A stretch of 64,000 nt of DNA from Pantoea alfalfae (GCF_019880205.1 NZ_CP082292.1:1-64000), one strand, 5' to 3'; counted from the first letter of the stretch, positions 19,121 through 27,942 are shown. The notes: generated by a model from the sequence alone, not told the origin. A program made the numbers and translations.

Positions 19121-20095
19121 TTACTTCAGTGCCTGCGGGTTCACGCAGTTTTTCTCAACGCTGCCGCCGAGTGCGGCAATGAGATTTTCTACCGCATCCT
19201 GCATCATGCCGTAACGGGTTTCGTGCGTGGCGGAACCGATGTGCGGCAGCGTCACCACGTTGGGCAGCGACAGCAGCGGAGAGTCGGCTGAGACCGGTTC
19301 CTGCTCAAACACATCCAGCCCGGCAGCGTACAGCCTGCCCGCCTGCAATGCGGCGATGAGCGCCTGCTCATCCACCACCGGCCCGCGACCGGCGTTGATC
19401 AGCACCGCATCCGGCTTCATCAGTTCCAGTTCGGCGGCGCCGATCAGATGATGCGTCTCTTCGGTCAGCGGCAGGCTGATGCAGACGAAATCACTCTGCT
19501 TCAGCAATGCTTCCAGTTCACAGCGCTGCGCGCCAAAGCACGACTGCGCCTCTTCATGTTCGCGGCGGGCGTTGTAGAGGATTTTCATGCCGAAGCCAAA
19601 GTGGGCGCGCTGCGCCAGCGCCATCCCGATACGTCCCATGCCGAGAATACCCAGCGTTTTATGGTGCACGTCGATGCCGAACTGCGCCGGTCCGATGCTC
19701 TTCTGCCAGTTGCCCGCTTTAACCCAGGCATCCAGTTCCGGCACCCGGCGCGCCGTGCTCAGCACCAGCGCCATCATGGTGTCCGCCACGGTTTCGGTCA
19801 GCACGGTTGGCGTGTGCATCAGCACCACGTGACGCTGATTCAGTGCATCAACATCGAAATTGTCATAGCCCACAGAAACACTGGAGCAGACGCGCAGATT
19901 GGGCATTTTCGCCAGCAGCTCGCCATTCACTTTACCCCCCGATCCCAGCAGCCCTTCTGCCTGCTGAAACACCGCAGCATGCTGCTGCTGGCTTTCCGGC
20001 GAGAGATCGCTGATTTCCGTCACGTCACACTGTTCAGCCAGGCGTGCATAGAGATCGTCAGGTAGTTTTTTATAAAGAATTACAGCGGGTTTCAT
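19121..20095 (-). CDS. ghrB: 2-ketogluconate / glyoxylate / hydroxypyruvate reductase
   Basis: This is a D-2-hydroxyacid dehydrogenase that reduces glyoxylate, hydroxypyruvate and 2-keto-D-gluconate with NADPH; it corresponds to E. coli GhrB (TkrA) and, by position, to KguD of Pseudomonas. An upstream ATG at 20113 exists, but ATG 20095 has a GGGAG site and gives 324 residues, exactly the E. coli length. The Rossmann motif is [13 protein letters not shown], the catalytic residues lie in [11 protein letters not shown] (Arg), DVFEQEP (Glu) and LPHIGSAT (His). It ends the kgu-type gene run, separated from kguT by 212 bp containing a hairpin and a repeat, so it may also be transcribed alone. Confidence 0.94.
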   Translation of the reverse strand: MKPAVILYKKLPDDLYARLAEQCDVTEISDLSPESQQQHAAVFQQAEGLLGSGGKVNGELLAKMPNLRVCSSVSVGYDNFDVDALNQRHVVLMHTPTVLTETVADTMMALVLSTARRVPELDAWVKAGNWQKSIGPAQFGIDVHHKTLGILGMGRIGMALAQRAHFGFGMKILYNARREHEEAQSCFGAQRCELEALLKQSDFVCISLPLTEETHHLIGAAELELMKPDAVLINAGRGPVVDEQALIAALQAGRLYAAGLDVFEQEPVSADSPLLSLPNVVTLPHIGSATHETRYGMMQDAVENLIAALGGSVEKNCVNPQALK

Positions 20096-20120
20096 TCGGT
20101 GGCTCCCGGTCAATAAGTTG

Positions 20121-20142
20121 CGGGCGGCTTGCAGGCCGCCCG
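20121..20142 (-). terminator. Strong hairpin between kguT and ghrB
   Basis: Arms CGGGCGGC and GCCGCCCG with a six-base loop lie 25 bp upstream of the ghrB start. There is no T-tract. It may attenuate read-through from kguT into ghrB or stabilise the upstream mRNA. Confidence 0.5.
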
Positions 20143-20183
20143 AAGAAACAGAGGTTAACGTTTACGCTTTTAGTTTGCTGACG

Positions 20184-20232
20184 CCAGGGCCATGGGCGCT
20201 GATACCGGTAGCAAAGCATCGCGGGCCAGGGA
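20184..20232 (-). repeat. Dispersed intergenic repeat, copy between kguT and ghrB
   Basis: On the minus strand this begins TCCCTGGCCCGCGATG and is identical for 25 bases to 10286-10310, then diverges but again closes in CCCTGG. It is in the opposite orientation to the copy after ibpA, so the two enclose the biosynthetic operon, its regulator, avtA and ghrB. Confidence 0.65.
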
Positions 20233-20307
20233 TGGCGGTTTGCGTCTTTGCGGACGGTGTCAGTGCCCTGAGCCAAAGCGGGTCAACAATCTCTAGCGTT
20301 TACGCTT

Positions 20308-21588
20308 TCAGGCCGGTTTCGCACCCTGCAGCGGTGGCGCTTTGTTCTGCGCCGGTTTCACAATCAGCGTCAGCCACACCGAAACCAGCAGGGCCGATCC
20401 CATAAAGATGTAGGACGCGGACGGGCTGCCGGTGGCTCCATTAAGATAGCCGACAATCCATGAACCGATGAACGACCCCAGCGCACCCATACTGTTGATC
20501 AGCGCCATCGCGCCCCCGGCGACATTACGTGGCAGCATCTCAGGAATAATGGCGAAGAACGGTCCGTAAGGCGCATACATCGCGGCACCGGCAATCACTA
20601 ACAGGGTGTAGGACATCCAGAAATTCGTCGATCCCACCAGATACGAGCCAAGGAATGCCAGCGCGCCAATCAGTAGCAGCGGCCAGACGAACAGCTTACG
20701 ATTCTGGGTTTTGTCCGACGCCCAGGAGACCACCACCATCGCAATGGTCGCCGCCAGATACGGCACCGCTGAGAGCCAGCCTGCTTCTACCATGCCCATC
20801 TGCGTACCGTTGCGCAGAATCGACGGCAGCCACAGTACAAAGCCATACACGCCGATGCTCCAGGCAAAGTACTGCAGGCAGAGAAGGATGACGTTGCGGT
20901 TACGGAACGCTTCGCCGTAGTTACGCACCGCTTTGATATTTTCCTGCTCTTTCTGCAGTTCAGCCTGCAATGCCGCTTTTTCGGCATCACTCATCCAGCG
21001 CGCCTGTGCCGGTTTATCCTGCACAAGGAACCACCAGGCAATCGCCCAGACCACCGCCGGAATGCCTTCGAAGATAAACATCTCGCGCCAGCCAAAGGAT
21101 TCAATCAGATAGCCCGACACCACCGACATCCACAGTACCGTGACCGGATTACCCAGGATGAGGAAGGTGTTGGCGCGCGAACGTTCCGATTTGGTGAACC
21201 AGTTGCTGATATAGATCAGCATCGCGGGCATCACGGCGGCCTCCACGACGCCCAGAACAAAGCGAATCGCGGCCAGCATCGGAATGTTGCTGACCACGCC
21301 GGTCAGCGAGGCACAGCCGCCCCACAGGATGAGACAAACGAAAATCAGTTTCTTAACGCTGCGGCGTTCGGCATAAATGGCCCCGGGGATCTGGAAGAAG
21401 AAGTAACCCAGGAAGAACAGCGCGCCGAGCAGCGAGGACATGCCTTTGGTGATGCCGAGATCGTCGTTAATCCCGGCAGCAGAAGCGAAGCTAAAATTTG
21501 CACGATCGAGATACGCCAGGCTGTAGGTGATAAACACGATGGGCATGATGAACCACCAGCGTTTTGGCGCGATTGTCTGCTTTTTCAT
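20308..21588 (-). CDS. kguT: MFS 2-ketogluconate transporter (ACS family)
   Basis: A 426-residue inner-membrane permease of the anion:cation symporter branch of the major facilitator superfamily, with 12 predicted helices. The start MKKQTIAPKRWWFIMPIVFITYSLAYLDRANF is typical of the family, with the conserved DRANF, and the loop between the two six-helix halves is the charged stretch DAEKAALQAELQKEQEN. Its place between the kguK and ghrB genes follows the Pseudomonas kguE-kguK-kguT-kguD order, which is the main reason for naming 2-ketogluconate as substrate. It starts 32 bp after kguK and is probably co-transcribed from the PtxS-controlled promoter. Confidence 0.87.
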   Translation of the reverse strand: MKKQTIAPKRWWFIMPIVFITYSLAYLDRANFSFASAAGINDDLGITKGMSSLLGALFFLGYFFFQIPGAIYAERRSVKKLIFVCLILWGGCASLTGVVSNIPMLAAIRFVLGVVEAAVMPAMLIYISNWFTKSERSRANTFLILGNPVTVLWMSVVSGYLIESFGWREMFIFEGIPAVVWAIAWWFLVQDKPAQARWMSDAEKAALQAELQKEQENIKAVRNYGEAFRNRNVILLCLQYFAWSIGVYGFVLWLPSILRNGTQMGMVEAGWLSAVPYLAATIAMVVVSWASDKTQNRKLFVWPLLLIGALAFLGSYLVGSTNFWMSYTLLVIAGAAMYAPYGPFFAIIPEMLPRNVAGGAMALINSMGALGSFIGSWIVGYLNGATGSPSASYIFMGSALLVSVWLTLIVKPAQNKAPPLQGAKPA

Positions 21589-21620
21589 CGGGAACTCCTG
21601 TGACTGTAGAGGGGCGCGAA

Positions 21621-22580
21621 CTACACGTCGCCCAGTTGCTGACGCGTCGGCAGACCTTCGCTGTCACCAATGACCTGAATCGCCATCGAACCAATTTTGT
21701 TGCCGCGCCGAATCGCCTGCGGCAGCGACCGACCTTCCAGCAGCGCGCTGATAACGCCAACGGCAAAGCCATCACCGGCACCCACCGTATCCACCACGTT
21801 ATCGACTTTAATCGCCGCAACATTGCCCTGTTCGCCCTGCGCGGTTTTATACCAGGCACCGTCACAACCGGTTTTAATCACGACGGCTTTCACCCCCCTG
21901 TCGAGATAGAAATCTGCGATCGCTTCCGGCTGACGATAACCGGTCAGAATCAGCCCCTCTTTTTCGCCCGGCAGCACCCAGTCGGCATATTCCGCCAGCA
22001 GATTGAGCTGCTTACGCATCTCCTCTTCGCTGCGCCACAGCACCGGCCGCAGGTTCGGATCAAACGAGATGGTTTTGCCGCGTGCCCGCATCTCTTTGGC
22101 GGTGTGCTTCAGCAGGTCTAATGAGCTTTCTGACAGCGCCGCCGCCACACCGCTGAGGTGCAGATGGCGCGCCGCGCCGAAATAGTCCGCGTCAAAATCA
22201 TCGACCGACAGATGGCTGGCAGCCGAGCCTTTACGGAAATATTCCACCAGCGGATCGGAACCGTCATCGACTTTGGATTTGAGCTGAAAACCGGTGGGAT
22301 AGCGCTTATCGACCGTCACCCGGGTGTGATCGATACCCTCTTTTTCCAGTTGCTGGCAGATAAACCGGCCAAAAGCGTCATCGCCGATACGACTGACCCA
22401 GCCCACTTTCAGGCCAAGACGTGCCAGGCCGGTCGCCACATTGAGTTCTGCACCCGCCGCGCGTTTAACAAAGGTCTCTGCTGCGGCCAGATCGCCGGTC
22501 TCGCGGGCGATAAACATTGCCATCGCCTCGCCGATGGTGACAACATCAAGTGGACCGTTGTGATGATTAGTGTGCGTCAT
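21621..22580 (-). CDS. kguK: PfkB-family 2-ketogluconate kinase
   Basis: The 319-residue enzyme belongs to the ribokinase/PfkB family and should phosphorylate 2-keto-D-gluconate to the 6-phosphate in the cytosol; relatives include KdgK. The N-terminal sugar-binding signature is VVTIGEAMAMFIARETG followed by AGAELNVATGLARLG, and the C-terminal PfkB signature is DTVGAGDGFAVG with catalytic Asp in the GAGD anion hole. It lies 9 bp downstream of kguE and 32 bp upstream of kguT. On sequence alone a 2-keto-3-deoxygluconate kinase is also possible; the operon with kguE, kguT and a PtxS-type regulator favours 2-ketogluconate. Confidence 0.87.
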   Translation of the reverse strand: MTHTNHHNGPLDVVTIGEAMAMFIARETGDLAAAETFVKRAAGAELNVATGLARLGLKVGWVSRIGDDAFGRFICQQLEKEGIDHTRVTVDKRYPTGFQLKSKVDDGSDPLVEYFRKGSAASHLSVDDFDADYFGAARHLHLSGVAAALSESSLDLLKHTAKEMRARGKTISFDPNLRPVLWRSEEEMRKQLNLLAEYADWVLPGEKEGLILTGYRQPEAIADFYLDRGVKAVVIKTGCDGAWYKTAQGEQGNVAAIKVDNVVDTVGAGDGFAVGVISALLEGRSLPQAIRRGNKIGSMAIQVIGDSEGLPTRQQLGDV

Positions 22581-22589
22581 ATCTGTTCC

Positions 22590-23339
22590 TTACACGTTAC
22601 GCAGCAGCGACACGTAGTGGCGCGTCACCGCAGTCAGATCGTCGCCTTCCAGCGGAAATTCAATACCGCGCGGCGCGCGGGCGGGCAGCTGTTGCAGCAG
22701 CGTGCGCCAGTGGTCATCAGCCTCATCCAGCGCAATCGCCCGGAAGCTATCCTGATGCGGCACGGCGGCTTTAACATGCACATAGCCCACCTGCGCGGCC
22801 AGCTGCGTCGCTGCCTGATCGGCATCCTCGCCGGTCCAGCACCAGTTACCCATATCAAAGGTCATGCTAATTGGCAGATCGGCTTCGCGCACCGCCGTGA
22901 AAAACGCGACGGACGGTGCCAGTCGGCCATGTTCGGTCTGGTCGTTTTCCACGGTCAGTTGAAACGGCAGATCCGCCAGCAGCGCCTGCAACGTTTCGCG
23001 AGGCAGCGCACCCGTAAAGTCTCCCAGCGCCACTTTCAGCCGCTGAGCGTTTAGCTGGCGTGCCTCTTCAACGTAGTGGGTTATGCGTGGATTGATTTCG
23101 CCGCCGTCACAAAACAGCGTATCCGGCACTGAATAGCTGGCATGCAGCTGATGCTCCGCTATCGCCCTGGCCAGCGCCGGCAGATCGGCCAGCGCCGCAT
23201 CATCAAGCAGTTCGCGGCGGATTTCGACCCCGTCAGCACCCGCCTGCCGGATGACTGGCAGCAGCGCAGCCTGACCGCCGAGTGCGGCGATCTGCGTGTG
23301 GCCATAAGCGGCGGTCACCACGATAATGTCAGGTTTCAT
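22590..23339 (-). CDS. kguE: Sugar phosphate isomerase/epimerase family protein KguE
   Basis: A 249-residue TIM-barrel protein of the xylose-isomerase-like (AP endonuclease 2) superfamily. Probable metal ligands are the Glu in LTVENDQTEHG, Asp in MTFDMGNWCW, His in YVHVKAAVPH and Glu in GIEFPLEG. It is the first gene of the 2-ketogluconate operon, as in Pseudomonas, where its exact reaction is still uncertain. The upstream gap contains the PtxS-like operator, and the start ATG is preceded by GGAG about 7 bp upstream. Spacing of 9 bp to kguK indicates co-transcription. Confidence 0.85.
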   Translation of the reverse strand: MKPDIIVVTAAYGHTQIAALGGQAALLPVIRQAGADGVEIRRELLDDAALADLPALARAIAEHQLHASYSVPDTLFCDGGEINPRITHYVEEARQLNAQRLKVALGDFTGALPRETLQALLADLPFQLTVENDQTEHGRLAPSVAFFTAVREADLPISMTFDMGNWCWTGEDADQAATQLAAQVGYVHVKAAVPHQDSFRAIALDEADDHWRTLLQQLPARAPRGIEFPLEGDDLTAVTRHYVSLLRNV

Positions 23340-23389
23340 GTTCTACTCCATGGCAGAGGTCTGCCCATAACGAATAGAAAAACCCTAAA

Positions 23390-23403
23390 TGGAACCGGTT
23401 CCA
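23390..23403. promoter_or_regulatory. PtxS-type operator upstream of kguE
   Basis: TGGAACCGGTTCCA is a perfect 14-bp palindrome with a central CG. It differs by one base per half from the Pseudomonas PtxS operator TGAAACCGGTTTCA. It lies 51 bp before the kguE start, just downstream of a TTGCTT that could be a -35 element, so bound PtxS would block the promoter. Effector is expected to be 2-ketogluconate. Confidence 0.8.
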
Positions 23404-23478
23404 AAGCAAAGCAGCAAACTGTGAAATTATGATCGTGCTCACGAAGCGAGCATGTAAACAGAAGGTTAAATCTGAAAT

Positions 23479-24504
23479 TCAGCCAAGAGGCTGGCTGGAG
23501 CCACGAACGATCAGTTCACCAGAGAAGACCTGCTCGGCAATGGGCAATTCGCTGCCCTCTATGCGCGCAATCAATCGCTCCAGCGCACTGAAGCCAATCT
23601 GCCAGGTCGGCTGTTTCAGCGTGGTAATGCCGACACCAGCCAGCGCCGCCCACTCCAGTTCATCAAAACCGAGCAGGCCAATATCGCGACCCCAGTGCAG
23701 ATTGAGCCGCTGCAGCGATCGCGCCACCTGCAGCGTCAGCGCGCCGTTGGCCACCATCACTGCGCAGCGTTTGCCGCTGTGACGCTGCTGGAAGGCCAGA
23801 AGCGCCTGATCCAGTGCGGCAGGCTGGTGCAGCGGCACTTCTGCATTTTCATGCTCAACCTGCGGATGCGCCGCCAGCAGCTGGCGGAAGGCCTGCAGAC
23901 GCTCGCGGCGCGTATTCACGCTGCCCAGGGGCTCGCTGAGAAACAGCAGCGCCTCATAGCCATTGTCGACCAGATGGCGTGTGGCCGTTTCGGCCGCTTC
24001 GGCATTGTTCAGGCCCACTACATCGCAGGGAAAATCGGGAATTTTGCGGTCAATCAGCACCATCGGCAGCAGGGATTGTTGCAGATGGCTGAGCACCTCT
24101 TCACGCATGCCGACCGCATTAACCACGATGCCCTCAACCTGATAGCTGCTCAGCAGTTGCAGATAGTGCTGCTCCAGATCCACTTCGTTGTTGGTGTTAC
24201 ACATCAACAGCGTGAAGCCCTGCTCCCGGCACGCAGCTTCAATGCCGCTCATCACATCGACGGAATAAGGATTAGTAATGTCGGCGATAATCAGCCCGAT
24301 CAGGCGGGTACGTCCGCGCTTCAGGCCGCGCGCCATCTGACTCGGACGGTAGCTGAGATCCGCAATGGCCTGTTCAATCCGCGCTTTTAAGTCGGCAGAG
24401 AGCAGATGCAGCTCGCCATTGAGATAGCGTGAAACGCTGGTTTTACCGGTTCGTGCCGCGTGAGCAACATCGCTGATGGTGGCACGAGGCGGCCTGATTT
24501 TCAT
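23479..24504 (-). CDS. ptxS: LacI-family regulator PtxS
   Basis: A 341-residue LacI/GalR repressor controlling 2-ketogluconate use. The helix-turn-helix ATISDVAHAARTGKTSVSRYLNG is at residues 8-30, the hinge is YRPSQMARGLKRGRTRLIG, and the periplasmic-binding-type effector domain follows. A longer reading frame to 24600 exists, but ATG 24504 follows AGGA by 8 bp and starts just before the helix-turn-helix, as usual. It lies upstream of the kgu genes in the same direction, with 139 bp between containing the palindrome at 23390. The assignment to PtxS is by operator and context as well as family. Confidence 0.87.
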   Translation of the reverse strand: MKIRPPRATISDVAHAARTGKTSVSRYLNGELHLLSADLKARIEQAIADLSYRPSQMARGLKRGRTRLIGLIIADITNPYSVDVMSGIEAACREQGFTLLMCNTNNEVDLEQHYLQLLSSYQVEGIVVNAVGMREEVLSHLQQSLLPMVLIDRKIPDFPCDVVGLNNAEAAETATRHLVDNGYEALLFLSEPLGSVNTRRERLQAFRQLLAAHPQVEHENAEVPLHQPAALDQALLAFQQRHSGKRCAVMVANGALTLQVARSLQRLNLHWGRDIGLLGFDELEWAALAGVGITTLKQPTWQIGFSALERLIARIEGSELPIAEQVFSGELIVRGSSQPLG

Positions 24505-24569
24505 GAGATATCCTGCGAAATAAGAAACCCGGCAGAGACTAGCACAAGCGAAGCCCGGCGCAAAAAGTG

Positions 24570-25553
24570 CTAGGCCGGTAATTGCAGCCAGGGTTGCCAC
24601 AGGGTCTGTAACGTTTCCGGCGGTTCGCCGTTGATCAGCCTGATAACCATGTCAGCCACCTGTTCACCCGCCTGATGCGGCGTTGCCTGGCAAATCGCAG
24701 CAATGGGATGATCGAGAATCGCATCACGCGGTAATCCTTCCCAGCCTGCAAGCAGAATGGCGTCTTCGCCCGCAGCCCGACCAGCCTGCTGCAGCGCCAG
24801 GGCTGCGCCTTCAGCCAGCGCAGCGCAGTCGGTGATAATCACTTCCGGCGCGGGGTCCTCTGCCAGCCACTCACGCGTCTGGTGATAACCTGCACGGCGC
24901 GACGGTGCGACTGCCGCCATCGCATAAGGCGCAACGTCACCCAGCGCCGTCAGATAACCCTGACGCCGGTCACGTACCCGCGTGCTGTTTTCATTGCTGC
25001 CGAGCCAGGCTATCCGCTGCCGTCCCTGCGCCAGCGACCAGCCCACCGCCAGTTGTGAACCGGCAAGGTGATCAACATCAAACCAGGCATAGGTGGCTGG
25101 CAGATCGCTGCGGCCCAGCGCCAGAAAGCGAAAACTGGTCTGCATTAGCGCATTCAGTCGGCTGTCATCTGGCGTGGTATGGCCGACGATCAGGGCATCG
25201 GCGGCCCCACTGCGCAGCAGGCGCGTCAGGGTTGAGTGACTCTGCTGCTGTTTATCCGCCAGCAACAGCAGGTTAATTTCATGCCGGGCAAGATGATGAT
25301 CCAGTGCCAGCAGCATATCGCTGAAGTCGCTACCACTCAGCGAAGATTCAATGACCGGATAAACGAGCCCTACTGCATTAGCACGGCCGGTTTTCAGCCG
25401 CCGGGCCGCCGCATTAGGTCGGTAGCCGCGCCGCTGCGCTTCCTCTTCAATGCGTTTACGCGTCTCCTGAGCGACATCCTGATAACCATTAAGGGCGCGG
25501 CTGACAGTCGTAACGGAAAGACCTAAAACTGCAGCGATGGCTTTAAGAGACAT
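24570..25553 (-). CDS. LacI/GalR-family transcriptional regulator
   Basis: A 327-residue repressor with an N-terminal helix-turn-helix (SLKAIAAVLGLSVTTVSRALNGY, residues 2-24), hinge YRPNAAARRLKTGRANAVGLVYP, and a sugar-binding core ending in LWQPWLQLPA. The sugar is not predictable; relatives control gluconate, raffinose or other sugar genes. It stands 65 bp upstream of ptxS in the same direction and 134 bp after yiaD, with a 19-bp palindrome right before its start that fits autoregulation. No obvious catabolic gene pairs with it, so it may regulate in trans or act with PtxS on the kgu genes. Confidence 0.88.
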   Translation of the reverse strand: MSLKAIAAVLGLSVTTVSRALNGYQDVAQETRKRIEEEAQRRGYRPNAAARRLKTGRANAVGLVYPVIESSLSGSDFSDMLLALDHHLARHEINLLLLADKQQQSHSTLTRLLRSGAADALIVGHTTPDDSRLNALMQTSFRFLALGRSDLPATYAWFDVDHLAGSQLAVGWSLAQGRQRIAWLGSNENSTRVRDRRQGYLTALGDVAPYAMAAVAPSRRAGYHQTREWLAEDPAPEVIITDCAALAEGAALALQQAGRAAGEDAILLAGWEGLPRDAILDHPIAAICQATPHQAGEQVADMVIRLINGEPPETLQTLWQPWLQLPA

Positions 25554-25565
25554 GGGGCAAATCCA

Positions 25566-25584
25566 CTGATCAATTTTTGATCAG
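25566..25584. promoter_or_regulatory. Palindromic LacI-type operator
   Basis: CTGATCAAtttTTGATCAG has perfect 8-bp arms around a three-base centre and lies 12 bp upstream of the LacI-family start codon at 25553. Position suggests autoregulation of that gene. Other sites with this sequence elsewhere in the genome would reveal its regulon. Confidence 0.6.
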
Positions 25585-25654
25585 ACTACCATAAGGCCTC
25601 TGCTGGCTCTATCCGCAGACACATTACTGGTGCTTTTAACGTGATGCTTTACAG

Positions 25655-25680
25655 AAAAGGTGCGCCCCCGGTCGGGGGCG
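25655..25680 (-). terminator. Terminator of yiaD
   Basis: A 7-bp GC stem (CGCCCCC with GGGGGCG, four-base loop) lies just after the yiaD stop and is followed on the minus strand by ACCTTTTCTG. This fits an intrinsic terminator separating yiaD from the LacI-type gene. Confidence 0.75.
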
Positions 25681-25687
25681 ACCGCGA

Positions 25688-26350
25688 CTATCCCAGCGGG
25701 GTGAGCGTGATTTCAACGCGACGGTTTTGTGCTTTGCCTGCTTCGGTGCTGTTGGTGGCAACCGGATTATCCGGGCCTGCACCCTGTGTGCGCAGGCGAT
25801 CGCTGGCAACACCCTGTCCGATTAACGCACTGGCAACACTTTCAGCACGCTGCTGTGACAGACGCATGTTCAGCGCGCGACTGCCAGTACTGTCGGTGTA
25901 ACCCACGACGTTTACCGCGGTTTTCGGATACTCTTTCAGCACCATTGAAACACCGGTCAGAGTGTTGGCACCGGCAGGTTTCAGATTACTGCTGCTGGAG
26001 TCGAAAGTGACATTGTTTGGCATATTCAGGACGATGTTATCGCCGTTGCGGGTCACGCTGACGCCGGTCCCGCGCATCTTGTCACGCAGTTTCGCTTCCT
26101 GCACGTCCATGTAGTAACCCACGCCACCGCCCAGGGCCGCGCCGCCTGCGGCACCAATCAGCGCACCTTTACGACGATCTTTCTTCGACGATGAGAGCAC
26201 GCCAACACCGGCACCGACTAATGCGCCAAGGCCCGCGCCCACGCCTGACTTACCCGCCTGAGATTCGCCAGTGTAAGGATTGGTGGTACAACCTGGCAGG
26301 GCCAGACTGCCGCTTAATAACAAGGTGATGGCGATTAATTTCTTCTGCAT
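25688..26350 (-). CDS. yiaD: OmpA-family outer-membrane lipoprotein YiaD
   Basis: YiaD is an outer-membrane lipoprotein that binds peptidoglycan through a C-terminal OmpA domain; in E. coli it can suppress a bamD defect. ATG 26350 gives 220 residues. The signal peptide ends at the lipobox LPGC (Cys21), followed by TTNPYTGESQAGKSG and a glycine-zipper segment (GVGAGLGALVGAGVGVL, then GALIGAAGGAALGGGVGYYMD), which may be membrane-inserted. The OmpA domain (about 115-215) has GYTDSTGS and NRRVEITL. The sequence is close to E. coli YiaD over its full length, and yiaD-tag clustering is also seen there. Confidence 0.96.
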   Translation of the reverse strand: MQKKLIAITLLLSGSLALPGCTTNPYTGESQAGKSGVGAGLGALVGAGVGVLSSSKKDRRKGALIGAAGGAALGGGVGYYMDVQEAKLRDKMRGTGVSVTRNGDNIVLNMPNNVTFDSSSSNLKPAGANTLTGVSMVLKEYPKTAVNVVGYTDSTGSRALNMRLSQQRAESVASALIGQGVASDRLRTQGAGPDNPVATNSTEAGKAQNRRVEITLTPLG

Positions 26351-26460
26351 TTTTGTTCCCTTACATTTGACACACAGGGGAAAACCTTTCCCATAAGTGG
26401 CACGATTATGCCGTCTGGTGACAGAGAATGTAGTGCGGAAAAATCCTGATTTACCGGGAA

Positions 26461-27027
26461 TCACGCCTTTTGATTGGCAGGATGGCAAAAACAGTTGCTC
26501 TGATGATCGTTTATCAGCCCACAGGCCTGCATAAAGGAGTAGCAAATTGTAGGGCCGATGAATTTGAAACCACGCTGCTTCAGCGCCTTCGAGAGCGCAA
26601 TAGCCTGCTCTGACGTGGTGGGTGCCTGACTGTAATCAGGATAATGGTGAACAATTTGCACGTTATCGACAAACTGCCAGACGAAGTCGCTGAAATGCTC
26701 GCCTTTCGCTTTCATCTCAAGAAAAGCGCGAGCGTTAGCGATAATGGCGGCGATTTTGCCAGGGTGCCGGATAATGCCGCTGTTGAGCATCAGCGCGTCG
26801 ATGTCGGCAGCATCCATCTGCGCAATAGCCTGCGGATCAAACTGATGAAACGCTGCCCGATAATTTTCACGCTTTTTCAGCACGGTAATCCATGAGAGTC
26901 CCGCCTGTTGTCCTTCCAGACAAAGCATCTCAAACAGTGCACGCGTGTCTCTCTGCGCCACACCCCATTCCCTGTCGTGATACGCCAGATAGAGGGGATC
27001 CTGCGTTACCCAGCCACATCGTTGCAT
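26461..27027 (-). CDS. tag: DNA-3-methyladenine glycosylase I
   Basis: Tag excises 3-methyladenine from alkylated DNA to start base excision repair. The 188-residue protein (187 in E. coli) keeps the zinc-binding residues Cys4, His17, His175 and Cys179, the N-terminal RCGWVTQDPLYLAYHDREWG, the GLSWITVLKKRENYRAAF stretch that lines the base pocket, and GFKFIGPTICYSFMQACG near the end. It is a constitutive housekeeping enzyme in E. coli, unlike AlkA. It lies 110 bp upstream of yiaD in the same direction and divergent from the orphan barrel gene. Confidence 0.97.
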   Translation of the reverse strand: MQRCGWVTQDPLYLAYHDREWGVAQRDTRALFEMLCLEGQQAGLSWITVLKKRENYRAAFHQFDPQAIAQMDAADIDALMLNSGIIRHPGKIAAIIANARAFLEMKAKGEHFSDFVWQFVDNVQIVHHYPDYSQAPTTSEQAIALSKALKQRGFKFIGPTICYSFMQACGLINDHQSNCFCHPANQKA

Positions 27028-27181
27028 CGTTTTGTTCCTTTATAACGAGAATATTTTAGCGGTCCGCTTGATCTTAGAATTAATCGGTTGATAGTTAAAC
27101 GATCACCGGTTAAATAACAGAGACGGCCCGAAAAATTCATTAAGACGCCGGATAATAACTTCAGCCTGGCCTGGAGATGCG

Positions 27182-27868
27182 ATGTTGCCGAGAAGCGGTT
27201 GGAAAGGTCTGCGGACCTGCTGTGCTGTAGGGCTGTTAATGTTAACGCAACCGACGTTTGCCCGCGGCGGCATTTCTGCGCCTCAGCATGCTGACTTTCT
27301 GCCCGACTACGACACAATTCTGGCGGAGAAGATCGCCCTGACGCCACTTGCTTTCAGCGATGAGAGCCGCGCCCTGTTTGAAGCTGCGATTAATTCTCCC
27401 ACTGCTTCCCCCATCGCTCTGCACAGTGAAACCGGTAGCGTAGGCACTACGCCGCTGGGTAAACGCTATCGGGCGGGCGTTAACCTGCCGATTGCGCCGT
27501 CATTCACCACCGGTCCGGTGGCGCAGTATGCGGTCGATCCCCAGCAGATGAACTGTCTGCAATGTGACTACAGCGATCAGCAGAGCCGTGAGCAGAGCGC
27601 CAGCGTCGGATGGCGCATTGATTCGCAGCAGGGATGGATATCGCCCTGGGCGCAACTGAGTTACCACTATCTGATGGCGGATACGCCGCAGACCCCCCGG
27701 CGCGAGGCGGCGAATGGCTCGGATCAGTCTGACGGTATTGATTTAAGCATCGGTGCACAAATGCCACTGAACGATAAACTGGCGGCTTTCGCGTCATTTT
27801 CACAAAGCGAAGCGCTGAACAACGACGAGCAGCAACTTTACACCTTTGGCTTTAGCGCCAGCTTCTAG
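27182..27868 (+). CDS. Orphan exported beta-barrel protein, autotransporter-like fragment
   Basis: I do not recognise a named family for the whole protein. Its 228 residues start with a signal peptide (hydrophobic CCAVGLLMLTQPTFA, cleavage near ARG). The second half alternates polar and hydrophobic residues in amphipathic strands (SASVGWRIDSQQGWISPWAQLSYHYL, YTFGFSASF) and ends in Phe, the outer-membrane assembly signal. The strand pattern recalls the last third of esterase-type autotransporter barrels, but there is no passenger domain and too few residues for a 12-strand barrel. It may be a remnant of a larger autotransporter or a small porin-like protein. A NCLQCD pair of cysteines is unusual for an outer-membrane protein. 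Confidence 0.6.
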   Translation: MLPRSGWKGLRTCCAVGLLMLTQPTFARGGISAPQHADFLPDYDTILAEKIALTPLAFSDESRALFEAAINSPTASPIALHSETGSVGTTPLGKRYRAGVNLPIAPSFTTGPVAQYAVDPQQMNCLQCDYSDQQSREQSASVGWRIDSQQGWISPWAQLSYHYLMADTPQTPRREAANGSDQSDGIDLSIGAQMPLNDKLAAFASFSQSEALNNDEQQLYTFGFSASF

Positions 27869-27942
27869 CGGGGCATGAAAAGAGAAAGAGAATCGGGCGT
27901 TTAAAATATAATGAGTCCGCTAATCATTATACTGGTAACAAA

